From Treponema sp. C6A8 (lineage in GTDB: Bacteria > Spirochaetota > Spirochaetia > Treponematales > Treponemataceae): a stretch of 64,000 bases of DNA. A program made the position numbers and the translations under genes. The notes below the pieces were generated by a model that was given only the letters and a program-made list of their open reading frames with translations, did not search any database and had not been told where the DNA came from. Positions 18,131-27,099 of the stretch are shown in pieces (within the stretch, counting starts at the first letter, position 1; each line of letters opens with the position of its first letter). Location: assembly GCF_000619925.1 (NCBI RefSeq), contig NZ_JHVB01000001.1, forward strand, positions 785,661-849,660. Reading direction: 5' to 3'.

Positions 18131-19547
18131 TTTCTGTTACAGCCTTCTGGGCATCAACAATCTGAGCAGTTGTAGGACGGTTCAAGGCTGGAGCCTCAGA
18201 ATATTCCTCTTCAGGAATTTCCACTCCTGCAAGCAGAGCCATTTTATCAAGGGTATCCTTCATAGGACACGGGTCAAATTCTTCCTGCTTGAGAAAGTCT
18301 TCAATTTCATCATGTTTATCAATAGCCGCATCAATACTTGCAGAATTACCCTTCTGATAGATACCCGCAGTAATCATAGTGGAGTTATCGCGGTAGGTTG
18401 CCATCAAAGTTCTGATTTTACCCGCAGCAATCTGAGTCTGCTTTCCGCTTACCCGCTTAGAAAGACGGCTTATAGAAGCAAGAACATCAATTGCAGGATA
18501 ATGATAAGCCTGTGCCAGCTGACGGGAAAGAACGATATGACCGTCCAGAATACCGCGAACGGCATCTGTAATAGGCTCGTTCATATCATCAGAATCTACA
18601 AGGACGTTATAGAAGGCTGTAATGGAACCTTTATCGTTTGTACCGGTACGTTCCATAAGCTTTGGAAGCATATCAAAAACTGACGGAGGATAGCCGCCGT
18701 TTCCAGGAAGCTCACCGTTAGAAAGTCCGATTTCCTGCTGAGCCTTGGCAAAACGGGTAACGTTATCCATCATTAAAACTACGTCTTTTCCCTGGTCGCG
18801 GAAGTATTCTGCTATGGCGGTACAGACATAGGCAGCGCGGACACGGCAGATTGCAGGCTGGTCACCAGTTGCAACTACAACAACAGAACGCTTTAAGCCT
18901 TCTTTTCCAAGATCTCGGTCAATAAAATCAAGAACCTCGCGGCCTCGTTCACCAATCAAACCGATTACGTTAATATCAGCATCAGTATTTCGGGCAATCA
19001 TGGAAAGCAAAGTCGATTTACCGACACCAGACCCCGCAAAAATACCGATTCGCTGACCTTTTCCGATTGTCAAAAGTGAGTCGATGGCGCGAACGCCGGT
19101 TGTAATTCTTTTGTTTACCGGATTTTTTCGCATTGGATCCGGAGAAACTTCAATTGCAGGATAATATGTTTCCGGGCTGATTTCTCCCTTGCCGTCAATG
19201 GCAGTGCCCGTTGCATCGATAGTGCGCCCCAAAAGAGTCATTCCAACCGGGACCTGTAAGGTGGCGCCGGAAGCAATGACTTCACAGCCTATTTCAATTC
19301 CCTTAGTTTCGCCAAAGGCAGTAAGGCGGACAGTCTTTCCCTGTAAGCCCACAACTTCAGCTTTAATTGATTTACCGCCAGGAAGCTTTATAGTACAGAT
19401 TTCACCGATTACAGAACGTGGGCCTTCGCTTTCAATTTCAAGACCTTTTACGCCTGAAACGCGGCCAGTATAGAGAATTGTTTCTGCATCGCAGACTTTT
19501 TCAAGATATTTTGTAAAATTAAATTCACCCTGATAAGATGCTTTCAT
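18117..19547 (-). CDS. fliI: Flagellum-specific export ATPase FliI
   Basis: Hexameric F1-beta-like ATPase of the flagellar type III export apparatus. P-loop GIFAGSGVGKSTLL, GLIGERGREVLDFI, and the Walker B region (DVVLMMDNVTRFAKAQQEIGL) are present, as is the ELPGNGGYPPSVFDMLPKLMERTG segment shared with FliI/YscN proteins. 476 aa, slightly long owing to the N- and C-terminal ends. Strong GGGAGG before ATG. Lies 24 bp downstream of fliH and overlaps fliJ. Confidence 0.97.
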   Translation of the reverse strand: MKASYQGEFNFTKYLEKVCDAETILYTGRVSGVKGLEIESEGPRSVIGEICTIKLPGGKSIKAEVVGLQGKTVRLTAFGETKGIEIGCEVIASGATLQVPVGMTLLGRTIDATGTAIDGKGEISPETYYPAIEVSPDPMRKNPVNKRITTGVRAIDSLLTIGKGQRIGIFAGSGVGKSTLLSMIARNTDADINVIGLIGERGREVLDFIDRDLGKEGLKRSVVVVATGDQPAICRVRAAYVCTAIAEYFRDQGKDVVLMMDNVTRFAKAQQEIGLSNGELPGNGGYPPSVFDMLPKLMERTGTNDKGSITAFYNVLVDSDDMNEPITDAVRGILDGHIVLSRQLAQAYHYPAIDVLASISRLSKRVSGKQTQIAAGKIRTLMATYRDNSTMITAGIYQKGNSASIDAAIDKHDEIEDFLKQEEFDPCPMKDTLDKMALLAGVEIPEEEYSEAPALNRPTTAQIVDAQKAVTESEEI

Positions 19548-19571
19548 AAAGTCCTCCCGTTTAAACAGACC

Positions 19572-20504
19572 TTACTCTGCCGAAGTAAGATTATCCTGCG
19601 GCTTAATTGTCTTAAGAGGAGAAACTTCAAGGATTTTATTTTCGAGTTCGGTAAGCTGACTTGAAATGCGGGCATCAATAGCACCGAAGTCAGTTTCAAC
19701 AATACAACCGCCCTTTTCTACAGAAGAATCTTCAAGAACCTTGATTGCTTCAATATTTTCAACATGCTGAATAAATTCCTGAATATGAGATGTTGTAAGC
19801 TTTACTTCTTCAAGATTTACACGAAGAGTTACCTTACCGCGAGCCTTTACTTTTTTAAGGGCCGCAAGAGTATTTGCCATTACGACATTTTTCTGGCTTT
19901 CAGAAAGAATCTTTATTACTTTTCTTGCCATCAAAATTACAAGCTCTACAATCTGGCTTTCAGTTTCAGAAAGGATTTCTTCACGGCGCTGCATTACAGA
20001 TTCAACCATTTTGTGCATGCGCTCAACAAGGCGGTCTACTTCTGCAACTCCACCGTCATAGCCTTCCTTATAACCAGCCTGGTATCCATTCTGATGAGCA
20101 TCTGATTCCAGCTGGGCTCTTTTTGCTTCGGCTTCTGCTACAATCTGCTCTGCTTCTGCGCGGGCTTTAGTAAGAATCTGATTTGCTTCGTTTTCTGCAT
20201 TTGCCTTGATTTCTGCCGCAGAGTTTGTCTGGCGCTGAACTTCCTCAAAAGCAGCGTCTTCTGCCTTTTTAATGATTGCATCAGCCTGGAGCTGAGCCTC
20301 ATTCTGCATCTGCTGTTTTTCCTGCTCCCACTGGGCCTTGAATTCTTCAGCTTCCTTTTTCAGGTCTTCAACAGTAGGGCCGTCATAAACTTCTTCTTCA
20401 ACCTCCGGCTCTTCTTCTACCGGAGTATAATCTTTAAAAAGCGGCAAAACCATCTTCTTTTCTAGTTCTTTTGCTTCGCCGGGTCTGAAAACTGCTTTTG
20501 CCAC
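19572..20504 (-). CDS. fliH: Flagellar assembly protein FliH
   Basis: Regulator of FliI, related to the peripheral stalk of F-type ATPases. The 310-aa protein has an acidic, glutamine-rich central coiled coil (EEFKAQWEQEKQQMQNEAQ, EQIVAEAEAKRAQLESDA) and a conserved C-terminal globular part (LVERMHKMVESVMQRREEIL, VILMARKVIKILSE, ALKKVKARGKVTLRVNLEE, VEKGGCIVETDFGAIDARI). The start codon is GTG (20502-20504) with AGAGG 9 nt before it. Gaps to fliG (34 bp) and fliI (24 bp) fit one operon. Confidence 0.92.
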   Translation of the reverse strand: MAKAVFRPGEAKELEKKMVLPLFKDYTPVEEEPEVEEEVYDGPTVEDLKKEAEEFKAQWEQEKQQMQNEAQLQADAIIKKAEDAAFEEVQRQTNSAAEIKANAENEANQILTKARAEAEQIVAEAEAKRAQLESDAHQNGYQAGYKEGYDGGVAEVDRLVERMHKMVESVMQRREEILSETESQIVELVILMARKVIKILSESQKNVVMANTLAALKKVKARGKVTLRVNLEEVKLTTSHIQEFIQHVENIEAIKVLEDSSVEKGGCIVETDFGAIDARISSQLTELENKILEVSPLKTIKPQDNLTSAE

Positions 20505-20538
20505 TTTTTGTTACCTCTCTACTTTTTTACAGATTAGT

Positions 20539-21633
20539 TTATGAAACCAATTCGTCCTCACCAGAACGAGCAATAACGATATCACCAGAGTCTTCAAGAC
20601 GACGGATGATAGATACAATCTTCTGCTGAGACTCTTCAACGTCCTTCAAGCGGACAGGTCCCATGAATTCCATATCTTCCTTAAGCATGGAAGCCGCACG
20701 TTTAGACATGTTGCGGAAAATCTTATCCTGTACTTCGGTATCAACAGATTTAAGCGCTTTTGCGAGTTCCTGCTGATCGACATCGCGGAGTACTTTCTGA
20801 ATAGCGCGGTCGTCGAGCATAACGATATCTTCGAATACGAACATTCGCTTTTTGATTTCCTCTGCAAGGTCTGGATCGTCTTCTTCCAGCTGTTCGATAA
20901 TGGCCTTTTCAGAAGAACGGTCAACAAGGTTGAGGATTTCAACGATAGATTCAACACCACCGGCAGCAGTGTAGTCTTCAGAAGACAGAGTAGAAAGTTT
21001 CTTTTCCAATACGCGTTCAACTTCACGCAAAACGTCAGGAGATGTACGGTCCATTGTTGCAAGACGCTTAGAAACTTCAGCCTGCATTTCTTCCGGCAGG
21101 TTCTGCAAAATAATGGCAGCCTTTCCAGGCTCCAGGTAAGCAAGAATAAGGGCGATAGTCTGCGGATATTCCTGCTGAATAAAGTTCAAAAGGTGGGCAG
21201 GGTCTGTACGACGAATAAAGTCGAACGGACGAACCTGAAGGCTTGATGTAAGGCGGTTGATGATATCAATAGCCTTCTGGCTTCCCAAAGATTTTTCCAA
21301 AAGTTCGCGCGCATAATCAATACCACCAGTGGTGATAAAGTTCTGGGCATTCATAAGCTCCTGGAACTCTTCAAGAACGGCATCTTTAAATTCAGGATTT
21401 ACTTTTTCCTGACGGGCAATTTCAAATGTTAGGGTTTCAACCTCATCTTCACGCAGATGCTTCATGATTTCTGCAGAAACATCAGGGCCGATAGAGATTA
21501 AGAAAATAGCCGCTTTCTGACGGCCGGTAAGGCTTTTATAATCTTTATTGTTCTTTTTAGAACCGGCAGCGCCAGCTGGTTTTAACACCGGTTTTGGAGA
21601 TGATTTTACTTCTCCGCCTGCTTCATCAGCCAT
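20539..21633 (-). CDS. fliG: Flagellar motor switch protein FliG
   Basis: Rotor ring protein that contacts the stator and sets rotation direction. After a basic, Pro/Ala-rich N-terminal tail (about 1-30) come the three armadillo-like domains, with LTGRQKAAIFLISIGPDVSAEIMKHL, EYPQTIALILAYLEPGKAAIILQNLP (EHPQ-type motif, here EYPQ) and a C-terminal torque helix with VFEDIVMLDDRAIQKVLRDVDQQELAKALK, including the conserved charged residues. 364 aa with the extra tail. Spirochaetes often have two FliG paralogues; synteny with fliF marks this as the main one (FliG2 type). Confidence 0.95.
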   Translation of the reverse strand: MADEAGGEVKSSPKPVLKPAGAAGSKKNNKDYKSLTGRQKAAIFLISIGPDVSAEIMKHLREDEVETLTFEIARQEKVNPEFKDAVLEEFQELMNAQNFITTGGIDYARELLEKSLGSQKAIDIINRLTSSLQVRPFDFIRRTDPAHLLNFIQQEYPQTIALILAYLEPGKAAIILQNLPEEMQAEVSKRLATMDRTSPDVLREVERVLEKKLSTLSSEDYTAAGGVESIVEILNLVDRSSEKAIIEQLEEDDPDLAEEIKKRMFVFEDIVMLDDRAIQKVLRDVDQQELAKALKSVDTEVQDKIFRNMSKRAASMLKEDMEFMGPVRLKDVEESQQKIVSIIRRLEDSGDIVIARSGEDELVS

Positions 21634-21643
21634 ATATTCCTCC

Positions 21644-23353
21644 CTACTCTTCCATCAGCCATGTACGTATGAGCATTGCAACATCTTCAGGATGCTCTTT
21701 TGCCATAGCAATTGCATTTTCCTGAAGCTCCATACGTCTTGTTTCTTCAACAGACATTGTAACGTCCATACCTTCGTCTTTTGCTTCCCAAAGGGCACGT
21801 TCGCGTGCTGCCTGCTGTTCTGCAAGAAGACGGGCTTCGCGTTCGCGTCTGCGTCTTTCCATTTCCTTAGAAATAATTCTGAAGAGGATAAAGCCGACAA
21901 GGATAACAGCAATAGAAACAAGAACAAGAATAATTGTACGGCGTCTTTGGATTGCAGCAAAGTATTCTGCATCCTCTTCTTCAAACTGTTTAGTACGGTC
22001 AATCTGAAGAGCTGTAACACTTACAATATCACCGCGGCTTCTGTTATAGCCGATTGCGCCTTCAATATAACTTCTTACGCTGTCAAGCTCAGCCTGAGTT
22101 GGTTCTACATAAGTGCGTTTTATGGCGCCAAATTCGTCAAATTCCCACTGGCCGGTCTTAGGGTCTTTTGTCTTTTTCCAGATACCGTCAACATTGACAG
22201 AAACAGACCATTTTTCAGGCTTAGGAGCCGAAACTTCGTGAGTTGTTGTTGTGTTGATTACGTTATTCTGAGTAACACCTGTCTGAGTAGAACGGCCGAT
22301 TACATTACTCATATCTGAATAAACAGGAGGAGTCTGTCCTTCAACACCCGCAGGACCTTCCGGATTATAACCTGTTCCCTGCCATTCATTTGTAACTGTC
22401 TGGCTTGAAATTGGAAGATAGTCTACCATATCAGAATCGTCGTAAGGAGTGTCGGGGTTATCTTCCTTGCGGACAATCGGTGAATATTTTGTAGAATCAA
22501 TTGTTTTCTGAGAATAATCCATCTCAAGCTTTACGTTGAGGTTACGGATTCGGTCTTCTGTGAAAATTCCCTGCAGAGTTGTAAGGATGTCTGCAGTCAT
22601 CTGAATTTCCATTTTATTGATATTTTTCTGCTGTTTTGCGACTAAATCAATGCGATCGCTTTCAGCCATGCCTTCAAAATCATTAATCTGCTCGCCCTGA
22701 GAATTTGTGATTACAAGGTTATCTTCTGTAAGACCTTCAACGGCAGAAAGGATAAGTCGCTGCAAGCCTAAAATACGGCGGCGGTTTGTAGCAAAATCAC
22801 TTCCGCTGTTAAGGAAAAGTGTTACAGAGGCAGAAACAGGTCTCTGGTCAGCAGCAAAAAGCTTATCTTCAGGACGAACAATTACAACTTTTGCATCGCG
22901 GATGCCGTCAATTGTAATAATCATATTGCGGACTTCGTTCTGAAGTTCCTTATTCAGCTTCATAAGCTGGTCAGCATCAGTTGTTGACCAGTCACGCTTA
23001 AAGATTGAAGCAGAGAAAGGCTGTACGTAAGAAGGGACAAGATTTTCACTTACTAAAAGAGTCTGAAGCTTTCGGGCGGTTCTTTCATCTTCAACGATGA
23101 TATAACCGTCCTGAACTGAACAAGGGATATGTTCTTCGTCAATTCTGTCTGTGATTTTTGTGAGTGTATCAGGATCTGAAATTGCCTGAGTAAAAACCCT
23201 TACTGTAGTTGGCTTTGAAGAAACGCGCGCAGCAGAAACTATCGCAATTATGATAACTGCGAATATACCAATTATTATGACTTTTTGAATTGGTTTGCCG
23301 TTTTTCCAAAGGCCTTTGGCTTTTTCGGCAAACTTTTTAAGCCATTCGTTCAT
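21644..23353 (-). CDS. fliF: Flagellar MS-ring protein FliF
   Basis: Forms the membrane/supramembrane ring of the basal body. TM1 at about 24-42 (KVIIIGIFAVIIIAIVSA), YscJ/FliF ring-building domains (ISDPDTLTKITDRIDEEHIPC, VRNMIITIDGIRDAKVVIVRPEDKLF), TM2 at about 476-497 and the cytoplasmic FliG-binding tail (AKEHPEDVAMLIRTWLMEE). 569 aa, normal. Strong GGGAGGGG precedes the ATG. A near-consensus sigma-70 promoter (23417-23445) lies in the 100-bp gap from the upstream protease gene, so fliF-J can be transcribed independently of flgBC-fliE. Confidence 0.96.
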   Translation of the reverse strand: MNEWLKKFAEKAKGLWKNGKPIQKVIIIGIFAVIIIAIVSAARVSSKPTTVRVFTQAISDPDTLTKITDRIDEEHIPCSVQDGYIIVEDERTARKLQTLLVSENLVPSYVQPFSASIFKRDWSTTDADQLMKLNKELQNEVRNMIITIDGIRDAKVVIVRPEDKLFAADQRPVSASVTLFLNSGSDFATNRRRILGLQRLILSAVEGLTEDNLVITNSQGEQINDFEGMAESDRIDLVAKQQKNINKMEIQMTADILTTLQGIFTEDRIRNLNVKLEMDYSQKTIDSTKYSPIVRKEDNPDTPYDDSDMVDYLPISSQTVTNEWQGTGYNPEGPAGVEGQTPPVYSDMSNVIGRSTQTGVTQNNVINTTTTHEVSAPKPEKWSVSVNVDGIWKKTKDPKTGQWEFDEFGAIKRTYVEPTQAELDSVRSYIEGAIGYNRSRGDIVSVTALQIDRTKQFEEEDAEYFAAIQRRRTIILVLVSIAVILVGFILFRIISKEMERRRREREARLLAEQQAARERALWEAKDEGMDVTMSVEETRRMELQENAIAMAKEHPEDVAMLIRTWLMEE

Positions 23354-23416
23354 CTGTCCCCTCCCGTGAACGAATTTCTTTTCATTTTTTTAAAGAAATT
23401 TATATAAATTTAATTA

Positions 23417-23445
23417 ATTATAACACAAGGGTTTAAACTTGACAA
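23417..23445 (-). promoter_or_regulatory. Near-consensus sigma-70 promoter of fliF-G-H-I-J
   Basis: Minus strand: -35 TTGTCA (23440-23445, 5 of 6 matches) and -10 TATAAT (23417-23422, perfect) with a 17-bp spacer. It lies between the protease stop (23454) and the fliF start (23353), giving a leader of about 57 nt. One of the best promoter matches in the window. Confidence 0.75.
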
Positions 23446-23453
23446 TTATAATT

Positions 23454-25466
23454 TTATTTTACAGTAATTCCTGTCTCAATTTTTGAAGCAAAATCCTTGA
23501 TTTCGTCAAATTTATTCTGACCTTCCATCTCATAGCTGAAAACATAGAGATATTCTGAGTCTTCTGCATTTGATTTATCAAAGCCGGCCTGATAAACAAC
23601 TTTATCAAGATATGTGCATTTTTCTTCATTATATGGCTCGCCATTATATGGAGAAACCTGATTTACATACTGTTTCCACCACTGCTGCAAATCATCTTTT
23701 GCCTTTTTGCCAGGATTTTTAATCATAAAAACAGAAACGCTTTTATAATCTTCTTCCTTAGTACTTGTCCAGAAGGCAACATTTCTGATTTCAGAAGTAA
23801 GTTTTCCGTCTTTTTCTGCATATCCTGTTCTTACAACAATTGCGCTGTCATCATTATACTGAATGTTCTTCTTGGAAATTGAAAACTTGATTGAATCTGT
23901 ATTGAACTCAATTCCGTCATCACTTTCTTTCATAGAAAGCTGCTTTTCAATTGGTGAGAATTTTTCACGCATACTTTCAGGAAGAGCAAAATATTCACGC
24001 CAGTATTTGATTTTTCCGCCGTAACGAGGATATATGAAATCTGACATAAATTTTGTATCCAGATTGATTGTGCGTAAAATCTGATTACGGTTTGAAACTG
24101 AACAAAGAACAATTGCTCCAGTTGGAGTTGGAAGAAGGAATGTCAAAGCCATTGCATCAGAGAAATCAAGGGCATAATAATTCAAATACCAGGTTCTTCC
24201 AAAATAATCTTTGTATTCTTCTGATTTTACAGGTTCGCCGAAAGAAAGAATCTGAACCTGCTCACCATATACGTTTCTCTTAAAGGCAAAGGCTTTAATG
24301 AGGTAATCCATTGTTGTTTTTGGATTTTCAACAAGGTCTTTAAGAGGAAGAGAATCAGGCTTGTGAATTCTTGCAAAATAATAATTAAGCATAGCGCCGT
24401 ATTCAACATATCCGTTATCTTCAAGGTTGAATGTTTTAAGGTTACTAGGCTGAGCATAATCCCATGAACCGCTCTGATTCAAATAAAGCAAAAGAGGGAA
24501 AGGAGAACCATAAACATTTGCAAAGAATTCATCTTTCTGAATTGAATTTTCAAAACATTTTTCACCGTTTGGAGAATAGTCCTTCTTCATTTCATCAATG
24601 CAGGTTTCAATATCCTTCTGATGAAGGGCTGTAGCAGTTTTATTTACTTCAGAAATTGTTTTTGGAAGAGGAATTTCTGCCTGAAAAATATGAGGATGGT
24701 GGTAGCTCAAAATATTTGGCAGAATATATTTATAATCAGCATATGCAATTCCCGTGTCAACTTTTTCTGCAGAAACTTCTTTAATAGGAAGAGCATAATT
24801 GAGGTTTTCATTTTCACTCTTCATGGTAATAATACCAATTACAGAACCGTCAGGATTTACAAGCGGTCCGCCAGAGTTTCCAGGGCTAGCCGCAGCAGAA
24901 AATCTGCTCCATTTCCAGTCGCCGTTCTTTTCTTCATATGTCTGGCTTGTAAGGGAACCGTTACGGATTACAATTCCTTCGCCCAGGGCATTTCCAACAG
25001 AAAAAACAGTTGAGTTGATTTCAAACTTATCGCTTGTTTCAAGACCCATTCCAGGCTGGAATTTAAAATCTTTGGCAGTAAACTTTACAAAGTCGCGGCG
25101 CTGAGAAAATTCCTGAATCATATCGATTTCATAAACATTTTCAGCTGTATCGCGGATAAAATATTTGTCGTAAACACTTACATTGTAAAGGCTGAGTACG
25201 TGAGCGGCAGTGTAAAAAGAGCCGTCTGTCAAAAGGAAGGCTGTTCCAATTGGAATATATTTATCATTTCTGATTGCAAAAGGAATTCTTTCCAATGGAA
25301 GGTCTTTTTCATAAACAATAGCTGTATCTTCGTGCTTTTCTACAACTACTTCAAAAACGTTTGCGGATACTTTTTTATATACTTCATTGTCCAGGGCAAT
25401 CTGAGCAAAAAGAGAAAGCCCTGCAAAAAAAGATGTAAATAGAATAGAACAAATAAATTTCTTCAT
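23454..25466 (-). CDS. Exported trypsin-like (HtrA/DegP-type fold) serine protease with a large C-terminal domain
   Basis: 670 aa. A signal peptide (MKKFICSILF... ending SLFA, cleavage near Ala21) precedes a chymotrypsin-fold protease domain (about 30-235). The triad is H89 (YTAAHVLSLY), D125 (QRRDFVKF) and S198 (ASPGNSGGPLVN), with oxyanion-region VGNALGEG. No PDZ domain is evident. Instead about 430 residues of unrecognised sequence follow, rich in aromatic residues and probably periplasmic or surface-exposed. It sits between fliE and fliF, where other bacteria have no gene. A fliE-side terminator lies at 25605-25639, it has its own -10 TATACT (25484-25489), and CGGAG precedes its start. 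The substrate is unknown. Confidence 0.85.
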   Translation of the reverse strand: MKKFICSILFTSFFAGLSLFAQIALDNEVYKKVSANVFEVVVEKHEDTAIVYEKDLPLERIPFAIRNDKYIPIGTAFLLTDGSFYTAAHVLSLYNVSVYDKYFIRDTAENVYEIDMIQEFSQRRDFVKFTAKDFKFQPGMGLETSDKFEINSTVFSVGNALGEGIVIRNGSLTSQTYEEKNGDWKWSRFSAAASPGNSGGPLVNPDGSVIGIITMKSENENLNYALPIKEVSAEKVDTGIAYADYKYILPNILSYHHPHIFQAEIPLPKTISEVNKTATALHQKDIETCIDEMKKDYSPNGEKCFENSIQKDEFFANVYGSPFPLLLYLNQSGSWDYAQPSNLKTFNLEDNGYVEYGAMLNYYFARIHKPDSLPLKDLVENPKTTMDYLIKAFAFKRNVYGEQVQILSFGEPVKSEEYKDYFGRTWYLNYYALDFSDAMALTFLLPTPTGAIVLCSVSNRNQILRTINLDTKFMSDFIYPRYGGKIKYWREYFALPESMREKFSPIEKQLSMKESDDGIEFNTDSIKFSISKKNIQYNDDSAIVVRTGYAEKDGKLTSEIRNVAFWTSTKEEDYKSVSVFMIKNPGKKAKDDLQQWWKQYVNQVSPYNGEPYNEEKCTYLDKVVYQAGFDKSNAEDSEYLYVFSYEMEGQNKFDEIKDFASKIETGITVK

Positions 25467-25558
25467 ATATACTCCGTTTTTAAAGTATATCAGAAAAATT
25501 TATTTGTTGCTATTATCGCGTGAAAACAGGTCTGCCGCTAAGAGGCACTAACGGGCTG

Positions 25559-25586
25559 GATTAAAATTGCTTTCGCAATTTTAATC
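25559..25586. repeat. 12-bp perfect hairpin upstream of the protease gene
   Basis: Arms GATTAAAATTGC (25559-25570) and the exact complement (25575-25586) around a TTTC loop. It is similar in design to hairpins at 26559, 48320 and 63503 (arms ending in TTGC, TTTGC or ATGC around a short TC-containing loop). It lies between the fliE terminator and the protease promoter. Confidence 0.7.
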
Positions 25587-25604
25587 GACGACGCATTTCC
25601 ACGT

Positions 25605-25639
25605 AAATAAAAAACACACTTTTGAACAAAGTGCGTTTT
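25605..25639 (-). terminator. Intrinsic terminator after fliE
   Basis: On the minus strand a 12-bp stem with one G-T wobble (arms 25628-25639 and 25611-25622), 5-nt loop, then a T-rich tail TTTTTTATTT (25605-25614). It begins about 10 bp after the fliE stop codon, so flgB-flgC-fliE transcription probably ends here. Confidence 0.75.
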
Positions 25640-25649
25640 TTATTTTCTA

Positions 25650-26045
25650 TTATCGCGTTGTTGTAATCTCGTTCCAGCTTGTTGTAATGCGGTCGATTAC
25701 GTTCTGGGCAAGATTCAGGCTCATCCTTGCTTTTGACATGGCAATTGTAACGTCGTGGATGTCTACGTCATCAGGATTTGTGATTAATTTTTCCTGAACT
25801 GCGTTTACTTCAAGCTGGCTGCCGTTTACAGAATTCAAAGCTTCCATAAGATAAGACTGGAAGGAACGTGAAGAAGCTTCCTTCACACCGCCAAGAGAAT
25901 AAAGTTCTGAATCCTTAGAAACGCCTTTAATTGAATTAACAACAGGCATTTCTCCCGAATTCTGAACAGAAGATATTTTTGATTTTCCAAAATGCTGAAG
26001 GTCAGTTCGCGCCATCTGAAGAGCGCCAAATTCTGCAATTTTCAT
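25650..26045 (-). CDS. fliE: Flagellar hook-basal body protein FliE
   Basis: Junction protein between the MS ring and the proximal rod. The C-terminal half is diagnostic: SFQSYLMEALNSVNGSQLEVNAVQEKLITNPDDVDIHDVTIAMSKARMSLNLAQNVIDRITTSWNEIT. 131 aa, slightly longer than the usual 100-115 because of the N-terminus. Lies 30 bp after flgC. Followed by an intrinsic terminator rather than directly by fliF. Confidence 0.94.
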   Translation of the reverse strand: MKIAEFGALQMARTDLQHFGKSKISSVQNSGEMPVVNSIKGVSKDSELYSLGGVKEASSRSFQSYLMEALNSVNGSQLEVNAVQEKLITNPDDVDIHDVTIAMSKARMSLNLAQNVIDRITTSWNEITTTR

Positions 26046-26075
26046 ATTCCACCACCCGAATTTATTCTACATCAA

Positions 26076-26534
26076 CTAGCGGCCAATGTCCAATGCAGCG
26101 TTGAACATATCCTTTGCACCGTCAACAACAGTGGCATTTGCTTCGTAAGCACGGCTTGCAGAAATCAAATCTACCATTTCGTTTACGATGTTTACGTTTG
26201 GATATTCAACATATCCGGCGTGAGGACCCGATTTAATTGCATCCGGATGGTCAGGGTCATAAACAAAAGTACCTTCACTGTTGTCCTTTACAATTTCCAT
26301 TACTTTTACACCGCGTCCAGGACCGTTGTCCAGGTCAGAAGGCACAAAAGGCATTCTCCACTGTGGATGCGAATCCGAAACCGGGCTAAGTATTACAGAA
26401 GAGCGTTTGAAGGCTCCCCCTTCCTGTGTTCTTGTTGTTGTTGCGTTTGCAATGTTATCAGAAATTACATCGCTTCTAAGGCGTTCGGCACTCATTCCTG
26501 TTGCCGCAATATTTATACTGGTAAAAAGTCCCAT
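26076..26534 (-). CDS. flgC: Flagellar proximal rod protein FlgC
   Basis: 152 aa. N-terminal rod motif MGLFTSINIAATGMSAERLRSDVISDNIANATTT, the VMEIVKDNSEGTFVYDPDHPDA segment and the C-terminal YVEYPNVNIVNEMVDLISASRAYEANATVVD helix are all classical FlgC. Full length. Separated from flgB by 90 bp that contain two hairpins, unlike the tight spacing usual for these genes. Confidence 0.96.
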   Translation of the reverse strand: MGLFTSINIAATGMSAERLRSDVISDNIANATTTRTQEGGAFKRSSVILSPVSDSHPQWRMPFVPSDLDNGPGRGVKVMEIVKDNSEGTFVYDPDHPDAIKSGPHAGYVEYPNVNIVNEMVDLISASRAYEANATVVDGAKDMFNAALDIGR

Positions 26535-26558
26535 TCTAAGCTCCTAGTTGGTAAAGCT

Positions 26559-26622
26559 AAAAATTGCTCCGCCGCAATTTTTTTAACGCTTTGCTATCAA
26601 TCAAAAGGCCGCCAGCGGCCTT
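26559..26622. repeat. Two perfect hairpins between flgB and flgC
   Basis: The first is AAAAATTGC (26559-26567) with GCAATTTTT (26574-26582), TCCGCC loop. The second is AAGGCCGC (26605-26612) with GCGGCCTT (26615-26622), CA loop. The first could terminate in part or protect the 3' end of an upstream mRNA segment, tuning flgB against flgC. Confidence 0.65.
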
Positions 26623-26624
26623 AC

Positions 26625-27041
26625 TCATTTCTTCATCGCCGTATTAACTTGATCAAACTCAAATGCTGTCAGCTGAGTAAGCAGGCGGTACTGCATCTGA
26701 ATCTGAAGGATATTGTTAGCTTCGTATTCTGCGTCTACGTTGTTGCCGTTTGCTTTTGCTGTAGAAAGATAGTCTGTTACGCGGCGAGGCTGAACTTCGC
26801 GGTAATCGTATGGCTGGTTGATTTTGATATGGCGGTCGTCTGTACGTGTGAGATGAAAAGAATCTTTCGCCATCTTTTCTGATTCAAAAGCGCGTTTTAA
26901 TTCGCTTTCAAAGTTTACGGTCTGACGCTTAAAGTTAGGTGTTTCAGCGTTTGCAAGGTTATTAGAAGTAACCTGATAACGCAGACTCGAAACATCCATT
27001 TCGCGCTGTAATAAATCGATTGAGCGTGTAAAACTATTCAT
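26625..27041 (-). CDS. flgB: Flagellar proximal rod protein FlgB
   Basis: 138 aa, normal size. The family's MNSFTRSIDLLQREMDVSSLRYQVTSNNLANAETPNFKRQTVNFESELKRAF opening and the C-terminal YEANNILQIQMQYRLLTQLTAFEFDQVNTAMK are present. AAGGA precedes the ATG. First of the flagellar genes; a large repeat (27100-27173) separates it from hslU. Confidence 0.96.
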   Translation of the reverse strand: MNSFTRSIDLLQREMDVSSLRYQVTSNNLANAETPNFKRQTVNFESELKRAFESEKMAKDSFHLTRTDDRHIKINQPYDYREVQPRRVTDYLSTAKANGNNVDAEYEANNILQIQMQYRLLTQLTAFEFDQVNTAMKK

Positions 27042-27099
27042 TTTTTTGACATCCTTTGTTTTATCATCGGAATCAAAAAAGAAAAGTTAAGAAAAAAAT

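Noticed and set aside
21548..22318. Long open frame (256 codons) on the plus strand over fliG/fliF
   Set aside because: It is antisense to two well-supported flagellar genes, rich in Cys/Phe/Ser as expected for a shadow frame, and has no ribosome binding site.
25992..26882. Open frame of 296 codons on the plus strand over fliE, flgC and flgB
   Set aside because: It spans three conserved genes and the gaps between them, and its composition (Cys, His, Arg rich) is that of an antisense frame.
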